Assembly: GCA_964059195.1 (NCBI GenBank) | Contig: CAXKWD010000002.1 | Span: 150,429,042 to 150,493,041, forward strand | Origin: Ectobius pallidus | Taxonomy: Eukaryota > Arthropoda > Insecta > Blattodea > Ectobiidae | DNA: 64,000 nucleotides | Direction of reading: 5' to 3' | In this document: piece after piece, positions 1 to 12,711 of the stretch | How positions within the stretch are numbered: the stretch's first letter is position 1 | How the letters are laid out: the number at the start of each line of letters is the position of its first letter | The notes under the pieces: model-generated | Databases searched by the model: none | Told to the model about the DNA's origin: nothing | What the model saw: the letters and a program-made list of their open reading frames with translations, nothing else | Translations under genes and position numbers: made by a program

Positions 1-1284
1 GAGTAAATTAAATTTTGTGATTTTGTCCTTGTCAAAGCTGAGGTAGGCCTACTTAACACTATTACGATGATTACAGAATCAACTATACTAATTCCAGTAG
101 TACATCGATATGGATATGGTCTCAAGAAAAAGATCATCTTTGTAGTACATGCTTCAGTCGTTTGTGTGGTCAAACTACCTACTGTCACTCATAATAGTGG
201 ATAATTTGTTTTTAATAGACATAATGAGTCATCCTCATAAGCATTCACCATTTCTTTGTGACAACAGTTTTATGAACCCTATGAAAGGGCCTAAGTTTAT
301 GTTAAATTACTTATTTTGACTAGTTAAGTGCTCATGGTTCCTAGATTTTGCAAAACATGTGTAAATTTTCTATTCTCTTAATTTGTTAAGTAATTCTCAC
401 TTGTGTGATTTTACACAGTGTCTGAACCGTAACATATTTTGAAAATTTATTGTGTGTTAATTATTGAAAATTTGAGGTTGATCAATAGGCTACTGCATAA
501 TTATCCTTGAACATTTCTAAAGAAGGAAAAAAATATGATTCACCATAAAGTTGTGACAATTCACAGAGTTTTGCATGCCTTTACAAAAATGACATGGGTA
601 ACCTTCTGTGTGAGTCTGAACCGTAACAGGGTACTTTTTATAAATTTCTTAAATGATTAATGTTGAGATGGGATTAAAAATATATCAGGGGTGAAGTAGG
701 CCTACTATTTGAAGGCAATTCATACATATTATTAACCCTTCTGAAAATTTATCTTAACAATGAGTATGAGGACTCCAAAAGTGTGTAAATGTCTGGACCG
801 TAACAATGGAATGGCTGTAGTGTCTTAGACTATTCCATCTCTGAGAACTCTCACACGACTTTCTCTAACTTTCTCTACCTGAAGCAATAACATTTATATT
901 TGCTTGCATCAAATTCCATCTCTTTGAACACTCAAAGGATTTTCTCTATTTCAGTCATTAAAATTACTATTTTCTCATGCTTATTCCATCTTGGGTAACT
1001 CTCACAAGACTAAGAAAATGTTTGCTATTTTCTTGTATCTGATTCCAGCTTTTGGAACACTCTTACAACTTACACTACCTTCCGCTTTAAAATTACTATT
1101 TTCTTTCATCTTATTCCACCTGTAAGCAGTCCTGTTATTTGATTTTCTACCAATGTATAAAATATATTTTAAATGCATGGACTTCGCTACCCTAAGCATC
1201 TGGATGAATTGAATGATGAGTGGATGGATGGATGACTACATCTTTTCCAACCTCAATTTTGGAAAAAGTAAATCTAGGCTATAG
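1..1284. repeat. AT-rich non-coding stretch with degenerate tandem repeats
   Basis: No credible reading frame is seen. Two weak periodicities occur. A 13-base word of the form CTGRACCGTAACA recurs at about 421, 615 and 792, roughly 180-195 bases apart. From 833 to about 1130 a degenerate unit opening with TTCCATCT (near 833, 914, 984, 1043 and 1114) repeats every 60-80 bases. This looks like old transposon or satellite sequence whose family I do not recognise. The last 45 bases belong to the TTTTGGAAAAAGTAA repeat family seen again at 35155-35400. Confidence 0.45.
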
Positions 1285-1292
1285 CCTATATT

Positions 1293-3488
1293 CAGGGCCG
1301 TCGCGTGGTTTGTTGGCGCCCGGGGCAAGATTTCGTCAGGCGCCCCCTCCCCCAAACTCAATCCCACGTGCACCCACCCTACATTCCACCTATCTCTAAG
1401 CTACGATCGCATTTTTCGTGAAATGCGAAAGTAAACTTCATAATGCGAAATTGTAGCCACTTTTGCAAAAATGTGAAAAGAAATTCTTAAATCGTGATCG
1501 TACAGTCCCCCGCCCCACTTATGCGAAATAAATCGAAGCCACTTTCGCAAAATTCCAAAAGAAATTATTTAATCGCGCTCCGAAAGAAAAAGCTACAATT
1601 TTAGCAAGGCTTTTGAGAAGTGGGCCAATTTGAAACAGAGAAAAGTGTACACCTATCTGTAAGGATTCAAACACAAACACAGCGAGCGACGTGATGTGAC
1701 ACTATCAAATACATATACACATAATGGGGTTAAACACGCATTATTATTAACAGTATACAGGCAAATCCAGCTGCTCAATTTTGAGCAAATATTTATTTTG
1801 GGGTAACTTAGCAAGTATAAAGTTATTGGTGTCAAATATTTATTTGTTCAATAAATACTGTGACAAAGCCAGAAAAGCCTAGAAGCTGATAGAAGAAGGA
1901 CTCGGGCCGAAAGAACTAGAGTTAGATAAATCCAGAAAGGGACGGCCCTCTTATTGCTGATTGGAGCCGCGCGCCGACGGGTGCGGCCTACTCCCTGGCA
2001 CGGCGGCGCGGTGAGTGACGGTGCGCGCCCGTGGGAGGGGCCAGAGGTGGAGCCACGCGCTAGGGCTGTGACTTCGCCCCGCGCGGACATTCTAGACAAT
2101 GCGCGGGCGGAGAGCTTTCGAGAGACCGGGTCTGGAATATTCGTCAGCCCTATATATAGGGCAGCGAGCGAGCGGCAAGTCAGTCAGAGACGGCAACGAG
2201 GAGTGATGAGTCAGTCAGTCAAGGAGAGTTCAGTACATCAGAGGAGAGGCAGTCCGTGAAGAGCCGGAGGGTCAACGAGGGAACAGTCAGAGAGGCAGTC
2301 CGTGAGTAGCGGCGAGCGTCAGCGTCAGAGGGTGAGCTGGACGGAGAGGACTGATCAGCGCGGCCTCAAGTGAGTGTGTCTTGGGAAGCTGAGGAGCCAG
2401 TGACCGGAGGGACCCGAGAGCGGAATAGCTAGTCAACGGGGAACTAGTGACCGGAGGGAAGGGTGAACGGAAGAGCTGGTGAGCTGATCTGGGCTGAGGC
2501 AGTGCCGTCCCGGGGAACTCTGCGCGACAGGTGGATCGCACAGCGGCAGCGAGGACTGTGGAGTTGACCGGCGCGACGTGGGATGATCTGGATTGGACTG
2601 GAACAGTGCTGTAATTAGGACTGAGCACAGTGAGAGTGAGCTCTGAACAGGACAGTGAACTGGCGAATAGTCTGGAGTTTTCTGGCTGTATTGTCAATTG
2701 TTGTAGGAAATAAAGAAACCTCCATCCTTCAATTATAAACTCGGTGTTCTCATTTTGAACCCCGCCGAGCCCTTGTTACAATACATACAACGTAATATTC
2801 AAAATTCAGTTATACTTAACTTTAAAAAATACGTTACGTACATCTAACACAGTGTTTCCCAATCTTTTATCGGAATACCTGCACGGTCCGTCGGTTCATG
2901 GTGGAGTAAAAAACCTTATTTGTATCGTATCCCTTCCTTACGTAGGCCTATATATAATTTATCATCAAATATTGCAAATATATATATATGCTTTTTTGAA
3001 GATACAGATTGATCATTGATAAACAATTTGTGTTCTGATTTGAAAATGGTTGACAAAATATAAGCACTTTGCAGCAAAACAGTTATTTATTTAACAATAG
3101 ATATATGTCCGTAACGGGCCCCTAGGCCTAATACATGATATGATGATGATGATGATGATGATAGATATATGTTTGGAAAATATGCAACAAGTGGTTTCAT
3201 ACTCACTAACAAGTGTTCCTAGGTGAAGATAAAAACTACAATTATAAAAGTACACAAAGAACCAAGAAAACAATCAAAACACAATTTCATTTGTTTCGAC
3301 TTTCCTTATCTTTTCTGATGGTTTATTCGATGGCTTCTAATAGTTTTAGGATCGAGTCGCGACCCACCGGTTGGGAACCGCTGATCTAACATATTATTTC
3401 AAATTTTGTTGTTTTATTTTTTCCGTTTCCACGGCGCCCCCCTGGTCACGGCGCCCGGGGCGGTCGCCCCGCCCACGCGACGGCCCTG
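1293..3488. mobile_element. Non-autonomous hAT-type DNA transposon
   Basis: The ends are a perfect 16-bp terminal inverted repeat, CAGGGCCGTCGCGTGG at 1293 and its complement ending at 3488. The element is flanked by an exact 8-bp target duplication, CCTATATT at 1285-1292 and 3489-3496. An 8-bp duplication with CAG...CTG ends is typical of the hAT superfamily. Both ends are GC-rich (GGCGCCCGGGGC). No transposase remnant was recognised. About 920 bp of its 2196 bp is a later solo LTR. Confidence 0.88.
1859..2780 (+). mobile_element. Solo LTR of a Ty3/gypsy-type retrotransposon
   Basis: The sequence begins TGTGACAAAGCC and ends CCTTGTTACA, matching the LTRs of the element at 10865-13550. It is flanked by a 4-bp duplication ATAC (1855-1858 and 2781-2784). 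There is no internal sequence, so it is a solo LTR, probably from recombination between the two LTRs of a former provirus-like copy. It is longer (922 bp) than the 786- and 839-bp LTRs of the other copy because it keeps more of the GAGGCAGTCCGTGA-type internal repeats. A TATATATAG box near 2150 and an AATAAA near 2708 mark the promoter and polyadenylation signal. Confidence 0.88.
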
Positions 3489-3788
3489 CCTATATTCGGG
3501 AAAAGTAATTTTTATTTTGGAAAAAGTAACTTCGATTTCAGAAATAGTAAACTTTATTTTGGAACAGTGTTTTAATAAATACATAGGCTAGGTCTGAATT
3601 AAATTAATGGGTCATTCCACATCAAATCAACCAATGGTCCAAACGTCACATCGTCAGATCTTTATGATCTTTTAATTTGAGGTAGTATTAGCTGAGTAGG
3701 TTGTTGTTGTTGTATTTTAGATAGCAATGAACTGCTAATGATAAATACACCACTTATAATTCATAAGAATCACTTCTTAACTAAATAT

Positions 3789-5881
3789 TTAGTAACCACT
3801 TTGAATTTCCATCTTAAGTCTCTTCCTAAATACTTGAATGGACGAAGATGATTTGATTTCAGTCATAATTTTATTATATTTTGATACACTCTCCATAAGT
3901 TGTGATTTCTTGTTTCTTGTAATGTCCAAATAGTAGTTCTTAGCCGTTCTGGTGTTGTATGTATGCACTTCTTCATTCTTCCTTATCCATTCACTAAAAG
4001 ATTCAGGCACTAATTTATTTTCAATTTTGAAAATAAATGACATCATATCTATATACACTTGATCTTTGAAAAACACCATATCTAGTTCCAATAACATATC
4101 TTTAATCGGAATCAATGGATCAGGTGAATTTAATATGGATCTAAGGCCAGAAATAATAATAACTTAAGTATTCTGGACATAACCTCATCATTTGCCTTTG
4201 CAAACACAAAATTGCAATATTGAATATTTGATTTAACAATTGCATTGAAGATATTGAGTTTAACTTTTCTTGGCACCATGTATCTTATCCTTCTTAATAC
4301 AGAAACTTTTTTTTAGCTTGAAAATAGTATTTTCATAATGCTCTTTAAAATTAAGCTTCTCGTCTATGTAAACACTCAAATATTTAATTGATTTCACTAT
4401 ATCAAGTTTATCATTATTGATTTTTATATCACCCACTAGGTCTTCAGCCTTCTTTCCAAATATGATGACTTTAGTTTTTTTAACATTTAGACAAAGTTTA
4501 TTTTCTTGCAACCAATTTGAAAGCATCACCAAATCTTTGTTGACTAATTTAGTACCAATATTAAGACAAGTTTCAAGATAAATCAGGGTGTCATCAGCAA
4601 ACATATTTACAGACGAATGCTTGAGTATATTAGAAAGATTGTTAATAAATAAGATAAAAAGTAATGGACCCAGCTTGCTCCTTTGTGGCACTCCAATATC
4701 ATTTGAGACACTATCAGATATCACATTATTAATTTTGACACATTGTTTGCGATCCTCCAAATAACTTTGAATCCATTTTAGAGCATCATTTCTAATTCCC
4801 ATTGTAGAAAGTTTTTCACATAACAATTTCCTATTTATTGTTTCAAAAGCCCGCTTCAGGTCTACAAAGACAGCAATAACTACGCCTTTCATATATAATT
4901 CTTGCGACCATTCCTCTAGTAAAAGATTTATAGCAGTTTCTGTTGAGTGTTTCTCCCTGAACCCACTTTGGCATTCACTTAATATGCTATTTCTTTTGAT
5001 AAAAACCAAAAGTTGTTCATATATAACACATTCTAAAATCTTCTCAATAGCTGGTAATACATTTATAGGCCTTAGTTCATCCATCCTCTTCGTTCCCTTT
5101 ACTTTGGGAACAGGTGTTATTTTTGCAATTTTTAGTTCTTTCGGCACATAACTCTCTTTAATGGATCTTTCGATTATTCTAACAATTTTGTCACCTAATA
5201 TGTTAAAGCATTCACGAAGAATATTAATATTTGGAAAAGTCTGATCCTTTCCCTTGATTTTAAAAATAATGTCTTTGATCTTGCTTTTATCTGGAACTTC
5301 AAAATTCAATCAAGTTACTCCACAATATTCAGTATGATTTTTGAACACTCTAGGAGGGATGCTATCAGTTAATGTTTCTATACTATTAATAAATAATTCA
5401 TTGAGTAATTTTGCCACTCTATTATTATCATTTACTATTTCCCCATTTACTTCAATCTCCTTGACAGTGGATCTCTTGTTAGTATTAAGTATTTCACGTA
5501 TCACATCCCATATCTTCTTACTGTCTTTTTTACATTCATCCACTTTTTTTGAAATATATTCCCTTTTACTTTTTCGAAGCACACTAACAAACCGATTTCT
5601 TAAATAGTCTTATACAAACTCCATGCTTCTGCAACCTCTGCATTAGTAATCTCCCCAGTAAATGCCTTAGACTTTTTAAACTTGAAAATATCATACACTT
5701 TAATTTTATCTCTTCTGGTCAATATAACTTCTCGATTGAAATAGTTGCAGTAATTTTTCTTTTTTAGAATAACATCCTCGTTTCTAGCATAAGATACCTC
5801 TTCATGAATTATCATAATAAACCCTTCAACTTCTTCATCCAAATTTTCAATTTCTCTATCAATTTCAGTTTTGCGTGACAT
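3789..5881 (-). pseudogene. LINE-A ORF2 remnant: endonuclease end, reverse transcriptase, C-terminal tail
   Basis: The reverse transcriptase core lies at 4260-5309: ELRPINVLP, GFREKHSTETA, VDLKRAFETINR, GVPQRSKLGPLLF (family consensus usually QGS, so altered here) and the catalytic FADDT near 4600. Upstream pieces at 5310-5582 and 5600-5881 carry the linker; an SDHEII motif at about 5960-5975 ends the endonuclease. A TGA at 5310-5312 is in frame with the RT, a one-base frameshift lies near 5590, and another break separates the RT from the tail at 3789-4115. It cannot encode a working protein. The endonuclease continues beyond the hAT insertion at 6906-7056 with a PTRIT...TLIDHVFTND motif. Confidence 0.8.
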
Positions 5882-6030
5882 AAGTTTAGCTCGAAGGATA
5901 TCAAAATTGATACTACCTTGAATCTTTAATAGTTCGTCCTCTTTGTTATTAGAATTATTTATATTTATTTTAATTATTTCATGATCCGATATATTATTGT
6001 TAAGAACTGTCCATTTTACATAGTTATCAT

Positions 6031-6905
6031 TAAGGGCCCGGATTTTTATGTGCTAAAAAACTTTAAATTATTTATTTTTTATGTTCTAAAAATGTTAAAA
6101 ATATGTGCTAAAATTTTAAAAATATGTGCTAAAACTAAAAAGAATATATATATTTTTTTCTGAAAAAGAAACAAAAACACCAGAATGTTCGTAACTTACT
6201 ACGGCAAATTATATTGAAACTCACCAATTGCAGCTAAACATCAGATGTAAAATGCTGACTGGAGTTGCAGTGCACAACAAATATCATCTCCAGATTATGG
6301 ATCACAAATCCTTGCCTATTATCCAAGAATAATGCCTTATATTGAGAAAAGGAGCGTTCTACATCACATGATGTTAACTTAGCATATTTGAAGAGGGGTA
6401 TGTCACTAACTCACACAATATCAAGTTCACTTATGTTTTGGCCTTCCAAAACTTGAGCGACTTTGCAGAGGGTTTGATAGCCACCATTTTTCTAAAACAT
6501 ACCTTTAATTTTGTTCTTAGAACTTCTATTTTCGAACCTGAGATAGTGTTAAGTTGCCTTTCAACATATTGTATTTCTTTAACTGAATTACGCAATGTTG
6601 ACACTGAGTTCTGTTCTTCCTGATAAGCAAGTGTAAATGAAGCATTTGTGTTGAATTCTTTCGAGATAAAATTTTTTATTGTAAAATGTTAAAAGACAAT
6701 GAGAAAAAGTACTAAAATATTTATTTGTGGAGAATAAATCGAAAATATTTATTCACAGAACTATTTTGTAAAACATGTGTTTTTATGTAAAATAAAATTT
6801 GGAATTTGCGTTTGTCGGACCTCGATTTGGATATTAAATTATGTTTTAGGAATGTATGCATCAGGGAAAAAAAAAAACTTTTTTTCCATACAAATCCAGG
6901 CCCTA
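6031..6905 (-). mobile_element. Short hAT transposon with transposase C-terminal remnant
   Basis: Imperfect inverted ends (AGGGCCCGGATTT on the left, AAATCCAGGCCCT on the right) are flanked by an exact 8-bp duplication, GTTATCAT (6023-6030 and 6906-6913). On the minus strand at about 6250-6420 a frame reads SCDVERSFSQYKALFLDNRQ, the signature of the hAT C-terminal dimerisation domain. It is therefore an 875-bp internal-deletion derivative of an autonomous hAT. It split the LINE-A endonuclease and is younger than LINE-A. Confidence 0.87.
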
Positions 6906-7059
6906 GTTATCATTTGTGAAAACATGATCAATCAATGTTCTTGAGCAATCAGTTATTCTAGTAGGAACATTTTACAATTTGTTTAAGCACTTTAAGTCCA
7001 GTTATTTCCAGAAGTCTTTTAACATTACAATCATCAAAATTAACAATTAACAAAGGTCA

Positions 7060-8640
7060 AAAATACAAATTTTTTAATTTTTTATAGGCTACTTTTAGTT
7101 TTTGACATATAAATTTTTGAAAAATTAAAAAAATGACTGTTTTAGAAATGCTTTGGAATATTTAAAAGCATGTAACTCAAAAACGGTTAGTCCTAGAAAG
7201 CTCAAACTTATACCATTCTCTTTGGAATTACAAGGACTTTAATTTGACATATAACTTGACTGTACCACATCACTCTTTTTGCCAAAAACTCAAAAGAAGC
7301 TTTTTTATGCTTTTTATGCATTTTTAATTTTTATGAAAAAATCTGATGTGAAAGTCACATAACTTCCTCTGCCTAAATAAAAGTTTGCAGCATTTACGCT
7401 AATTATGCTATAAATATCTTAAAGCCCCTAATTTGAATGTTGCGACTAAAAACGCAGGCTATGGGAAAAAACAAGTGACTGCAAACGTTTATTGAACTTT
7501 CCGCTGTTAAGAATAATTTCCGAAATTTATCAAATATTGCCCTCAGATATTTCTTTACTGTAAGCAGGGCCAACAGTACATTTTTCTCACTTCACCTGCT
7601 TATATAGAATAAAATGCCTTAAATGTCCGCGTATTGAGTTGTTCACCAGGCAAGTTGGTAGGTTACAACCACCCTTCAGAGAATCTTTTTGAAATGGTAT
7701 AAGCAATCCATGTACAAAATTTAAAGGGAATTGTGTGAGCTGTTTATGAGAAAATAGCAAAAAACAAAATATTCTTCATGTAAAGTCCCCTTAAATATAA
7801 GAGAAGGTTGTCGCCAATCTTCACAGCCTCAGAAAGTACCTAACCCAAATACAAAATTTTGTTTTCGTACGATTTACAAGAAGCCGTATTGCAAAAAGCA
7901 CGTATTCACAGTGGGTTGCTTATAACTACCCTTCAGAGAATTTATTCGAAAAAAATGTTTCAAATAAAAGTTTTAGCTCTTGGTACAAGCAATCCATGCG
8001 CAAAATTTAAAGAAAATCGTTAGAGCCGTTTTCGAGAAAATCGCGAAAAACGAAAATTTCTTCATGTAAAGCCCCTTAAAAATAAGGGAAATTTGTCGCC
8101 AATCTTCGAATCACATCTTCAGAAGGTACCTGACCCAAATATGAAATTTTGTTTTCATACGATTCTCCATTTTGGAGCTAGCCTGTTCACAAACTTCCAC
8201 ACAGACACACACACACAGACATGTTCCCAAAAATAGTATTTTTGGATTCAGGGGGCCTTGAAACGTGTATATATGCTAAAAACTCAACTTCGAATTTTAG
8301 GGTCAAAAACAATACTTCCTCTACCTATAGTACCTATGGTACGGGCAGAGGAAGTAAAAATATATTTTATTCCACAGCACTTTAGTAAGTTGTGTACAGA
8401 TTTTCATGATGGTATTCCAATGGTTTCACACTGAAATTATTTTTTATCTGAATTGAGGCATTTGGAAATTCTGGTAATTTGTTAATTGTTATCCTATTGT
8501 ATTTAAACTTATCCTAACAATAATTTATTGATTTTTCCATTATACCCTAAAACTTTATTTGATAAAAGTTAGGTTTATATAATAGGGTGATGATTGTTCT
8601 TGTGGTAAATATATCAACTGGACCTAATGTTTATTTCCTG
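7060..8640. repeat. Repeat family R, copy 1 (inverted relative to 26980-28510)
   Basis: Segments 7100-7342 and 8356-8640 match, in reverse complement, segments at 28263-28510 and 27070-27531. Shared landmarks are the stretch around CTCAAAAACGGTTAG, the block TTGTGTACAGATTTTCATGATGG, and GGTAATTTGTT. The copies are clearly diverged, so the family is old. No terminal repeats or transposase were recognised. This copy was split by the insertion 7343-8355. Confidence 0.7.
7343..8355. mobile_element. 1.0-kb unclassified insertion with internal duplication
   Basis: Comparison with the uninterrupted paralogue near 27420-27450 shows exactly where sequence was gained. AAAAAT is duplicated at 7337-7342 and 8356-8361. 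The insert carries ACTTCCTCTGCC near its left end (7362) and the complement GGCAGAGGAAGT at its right end (8344-8355), a 12-bp inverted repeat that is subterminal on the left. Inside, about 7670-7860 is imperfectly repeated at 7927-8150 (offset 256-285 bases). An ACACACACAGAC microsatellite lies near 8203. No coding potential was seen. The superfamily is unknown. Confidence 0.65.
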
Positions 8641-8889
8641 TTGAAAATTAATCTGATCTATTTTATTAAAACAAACTTATGTTACACTTACGGAACAGTC
8701 TTGTTTACACTTGAAATTAGTAAAGGTGATTTCTCTTCTTCACCAAAACTTGTGCTGCTTTGACAATCTCATCTGCTAAAACGGGACTTGGTAGGCCTAG
8801 GTTCTATCTGTTGCTGTGGTAGGATTTAATTTGCACAAAATATAGTTCTTTGGCAGCGCTGCTCTCCTAGAGTATGTGTGCAGCTCTAG

Positions 8890-8985
8890 ATTTTTATGTC
8901 GTCGATAGTTAAGTAATTGGTAATCTTTGAACTGTATCTTAAGGTTGACTGTAGATCTTTAGAGCGGAATATAATCCCTGATTTT
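8890..8985 (-). pseudogene. Possible downstream piece of a degenerate ORF split by LINE-B
   Basis: On the minus strand, the sequence just beyond the LINE-B 3' tail reads FRSKDLQSTLRYSSKITNYLTIDDIKI and then stops. It has the look of the C-terminal end of the frame whose upstream half ends at 24621. If so, these two points were adjacent before LINE-B inserted. The family resemblance is from memory and untested. Confidence 0.35.
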
Positions 8986-9182
8986 TTAATTTTTATTTTA
9001 TTTTTTTTAAAATTTATTTATTTAACAAAAGGTCCCAACGAGCCAATTGCTCACATTAAGGGACAGTATTACAAAGGATGACAAACTTCAAAGTTATTAA
9101 AATAAAATTTTTACAATAGTTTACACAAATACAGTAAGTATAATAGAGATATTGTTCACTTAATCATTTAATAGAAAAATCT

Positions 9183-10864
9183 TCAACTTTTTTTGAAATT
9201 ATTTAAATTTTTTACAGATCTTATTTCCTGTGGAATTTCATTAAAAAGATTTGCAAGATAATTTTTCAATCCCCTTAGTCCATAAGTAACTAATTGAGAA
9301 TGCGTAACGAAAATATTTGATTTGTTTCTCGTGCCATAAGAATGCACATTTTCAAGAAAACGCAATACAATGTTATTATGAACATGTCTGTTTACTACTT
9401 TATATATAAAGACTGCAGCACTATATTTTATGATTAATTCTAATGGAAGAATTCCTGATTGCTCATATAATACTTTGACTGGTGTTAAGTAATGACAGCC
9501 TAAAAGATTTCTTACAGCCCTATTTTGAAGAATTTTTATCTTATGCAAATATTTCTTTTTTGAACGTCCCCATATAAATACCATATACAATATGTAAGAG
9601 TGAACAAGGGAATAATATAGAGATCTCATACTAGAATGTGATAATATTCCACCCAATCGTCGTAATACTCCAATTATCGGCGCAATTTTACTACAAAGGC
9701 TTAAAATATGCATATCCCAGTTTAAATGTTCATCTATTATTAAACCTAAATACTTTGCATTTGATACCTGCTGTATAGGTACATCATTTATTGTAATTGC
9801 AGAATTAATGTTTAGAATGACTGAAGGTTTATGAAATATCATAAATACTGTCTTTTGGGCATTTAGTGATAATTTATTGGACGCTAACCAATTTTCTAAG
9901 ATTTTGAGGTCTTTTTGCATATTATTCATTACGGCATCAATAGTATCGTCTACATAAAATATGGTTGTATCATCTGCAAACATTGTGACTGTACCATTCA
10001 GATTTATTTTGCTCACGTCATTAATATAAATTAAAAATAGCAATGGTCCTAAAACAGATCCTTGTGGAACTCCATAATTTATTGGAATAGAATCGCTGTC
10101 AAAGCCATTCACAGTAACATACTGTGTTCTATCACTCATATAACTTTGGAACCAATTTAATGCTAAACCTCTAATACCAACTGCTTCTAGTTTTTCCAGT
10201 AGAATTAAATGATTAACTGTGTCAAAAGCTTTTCTTAGATCTAAAAAAAGTCCACTTGCAAACTTATTTTTGTCTAAAGCTTCTTCAACTTGAATAATAA
10301 AACCTACCGCAGCATTTAAAGTTGAGGAAGATTTACGAAACCCATATTGGAATTTATACAGAAAATCTATTTTTTCAAGGTACGATGTTAACCTTTTCTT
10401 CATACATTTCTCTAAAATCTTTGATATTACTGGTAAAATTGAAATGGGCCGATAATTGTTTAGATTGTTTCTATCACCATTTTTAAATACTGGAATTACA
10501 TGTGAAATTTTACATTTTTTAGGGACTGCTCCTATTTTAAAAGAATAATTTATAAAATCTGCAATATACCAACTAATGGACTGCATACATTTTTTAAAGA
10601 AAATGTTTGTTAATCCATCTTTAGTTATATTACATTTGTTTTTCAAGTTAGCAATTATATTTTTAATTTCAATTTCCATAACTGGTGCAATAAAAAATGA
10701 ACTCCTTTCATTGTATTGTTTTTCAATATGTAATATGTTATTGCAATGAATTGATTCAGCTAATGTAGATCCTATATTTACAAAGTATTCATTAAATATT
10801 TGAGGAACATCTTTTTCCTGATAGTTTATTCCTCCTTTATAAAGTTCTATAGCTTCATTAGTAA
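9183..10864 (-). pseudogene. LINE-B ORF2, reverse transcriptase part
   Basis: The frame is open across the whole segment, running from the gypsy insertion point to a stop at 9183. RT motifs in order: NNYRPISILP, FQYGFRKSSST, GLFLDLRKAFDTVNH, YGVPQGSVLGPLLFLIYIND and the catalytic MFADDTT near 9970-10000, followed by the thumb and a C-terminal tail ending in NLFNEIPQEIRS. All core residues appear present. It is broken from its endonuclease half only by the gypsy insertion and, further upstream, a 178-bp tandem duplication. Confidence 0.85.
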
Positions 10865-11650
10865 TGTGACAAAGCCAGAAAAGCCTAGAAGCTGATAGAA
10901 GAAGGACTCCGGCCGAAAGAACTAGAATTAGATAAATCCAGAAAGGGACGGCCCTCTTATTGCTGATTGGAGCCGCGCGCCGACGGGTGCGGCCTACTCC
11001 CTAGCACGGCGCGGTGAGTGACGGTGCGCGCTCGTGGGAGGGGCCAGAGGTGGAGCCACGCGCTAAGGGCTGCGACGGCGCCCCGCGCGGACATTCTAGA
11101 CCATGCGCGGGCGGAGCTTTCCAGATCTCGACTCTGGAACTTTCGTTAAGGCTATATAAGGAGTGCGAGCAGCCGAGCCGGGCAGTCAGTGAAGGAGCGG
11201 CAGTCAGGGTGAAGAGTTCAGTCAGTCAACGAATGAGAGTAACAGCGACAGTCAGTTCAGTGTGGAGAGTCAGTCAGTGAATCGGAGTTGAGAGAGACAG
11301 TCAGTGAATGAAGAGAGTTCAGTGTGAAGAGTCAGTACATCAGAGGAGAGGCAGTCCGTGAGTAGCGTCAGCGTCAGAGGGTGAATCGTACAGCGGCAGC
11401 GAGGACTGTGGAGTTGACCGGCGCGACGCGGAATCATCTCGACTGGGAGTCCGCACAGTGTGTGCGAACGGAACAGTGCTGTAATTAGGACTGAGCACAG
11501 TGAGAGTGAGCACTGAACAGGACAGTGAACTGGCAAATAGTCTGGAGTTTTCTGGCTGTATCGACAATTGTTGCAGGAAATAAAGAAACCTCCATCCTTC
11601 AATTATAAACTCGGTGTTCTCATTTTGAACCCCGACGAGCCCTTGTTACA
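10865..11650 (+). repeat. 5' LTR of the deleted gypsy element
   Basis: It runs TGTGACAAAG to CCTTGTTACA. A TATATAAG box lies at 11153 and AATAAA at 11579. Relative to the 3' LTR it lacks about 53 bp, consistent with loss between direct copies of GAGGCAGTCCGTGA. The region holds many CAGTCAGTGA-like short repeats and is GC-rich against the AT-rich surroundings. Confidence 0.9.
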
Positions 11651-11689
11651 CTGGTGTCAGAAGTGGGATATAATTGAAGGAACGCAAGA

Positions 11690-12583
11690 TGGAGGACATG
11701 CTAAAGTCGTTACTTCACGCCATGGAAGACCGACTGACAGAGAGAATGGATCAGCAGAATGGCCGACTGAATGATCTGACAGAAAAAATGGACCAGCAGA
11801 ACGATCGGCTGACAGAAAAAATGGACCAGCAGAACGATCGGCTGACAGATAATTGACCAGCATTACACCGAAACAAGAGAAATTATAAGGGAAATGAAGA
11901 ACCTGCGCTTAAGCCCTAAGGAAGAGCTCGAGCAGGAACTGACACCGGCCAAGGAAAGATCACATGAACCGGGCAGCGGACTGGTGGCCGTGGAAAGTGA
12001 ACCAGAGAGAGAGGCCAAGATGGAAGATAAGGAAGAGCCGGAAGAGGGCATGGCCATCGCCATACCACCAGCCACGGAAGGGGAAGATCACGCCCTGAGA
12101 GAACAACAGCGGGACGATGTGGACGCAGCACAGACACCGCGGGACGACGTGGACGAAGGACTGACACCGCGGGACGACGTGGATGTAGGAGAGACATCGC
12201 AGGACGACGTGGACGTAGGACTGGCACCGCGGGACGATGTGGACGCCGGAGAGACACCGTGTGACGGCGTGGACGAAGAGACGGCGACTGCGGAACACCT
12301 AGTCCTTCCAAGAGCCGGAGTCAAGGAGGTCCTGGAGGAAGTCCACGCAGGAGTAACAGGTGACCACTCGGGAGCGAACCGGATCCTCGACAAACTGCGG
12401 AGAATGTTCTACTGGTTGCACCAATGGAGTGACGCCGAGAGGCGGCGTGAACAACGCGACACCTGTGCTGCCAGCAGAGGGCCTAGAACTTGCAGCCGTG
12501 GGGCCATGAGGCAATACAACGTGGCAGGCCCATGTTCCATTACTGATGACGGAAATCGGCACCTGTTGTTGGCCATGCATTAG
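11690..12583 (+). pseudogene. Gag-like start joined to integrase zinc-binding remnant
   Basis: One frame runs from the ATG at 11690 through a stop at 11855-11857 to 12583. It opens with a short coiled-coil-like repeat (MDQQNDRLTEK units), continues as a charged region containing several copies of RDDVDxGxT (about 12110-12270), then reads VHAGVTGDHSGANRILDKLRRMFYWL followed by CDTCAASRGP-like sequence out of register. That last part resembles the HHCC zinc-binding domain of gypsy integrases. After 12583 the sequence jumps to YFTKWPE and then LVVHLDRLA, the C-terminal end of such polyproteins. The middle of pol has been deleted, so the copy is non-autonomous. Confidence 0.7.
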
Positions 12584-12711
12584 TTCACCAAGTGGCCAGA
12601 AGTCTACCGCATCGAACGACAGCCAAGAGTGAAGATGCTGGTAGTACACCTGGACCGTCTGGCGGCATATCATGGGGCACTTCGGGACGAAGGCCCTTAA
12701 GGAGGGGGCAA

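Larger units (their letters stand above)
3700..7056 (-). mobile_element. LINE-A, 5'-truncated non-LTR retrotransposon (CR1/Jockey-like)
   Basis: Read on the minus strand, this holds the C-terminal part of an apurinic-type endonuclease, the linker, a reverse transcriptase and the C-terminal tail. The 3' end is probably the ACAACAACAAC-like tail near 3700-3715. The 5' end stops inside the endonuclease at about 7056, as expected of 5'-truncated LINE copies. A hAT element (6031-6905) interrupts the endonuclease. Clade is judged only from motif style. Confidence 0.75.

Noticed and set aside
2287..2697. 136-codon frame on the minus strand
   Set aside because: It lies inside a GC-rich solo LTR with short repeats; open frames in all directions there reflect composition, not coding.
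11916..12393. Several overlapping minus-strand frames rich in RRPAV and SSRG repeats
   Set aside because: They are antisense shadows of the RDDVD repeats in the gypsy internal frame.
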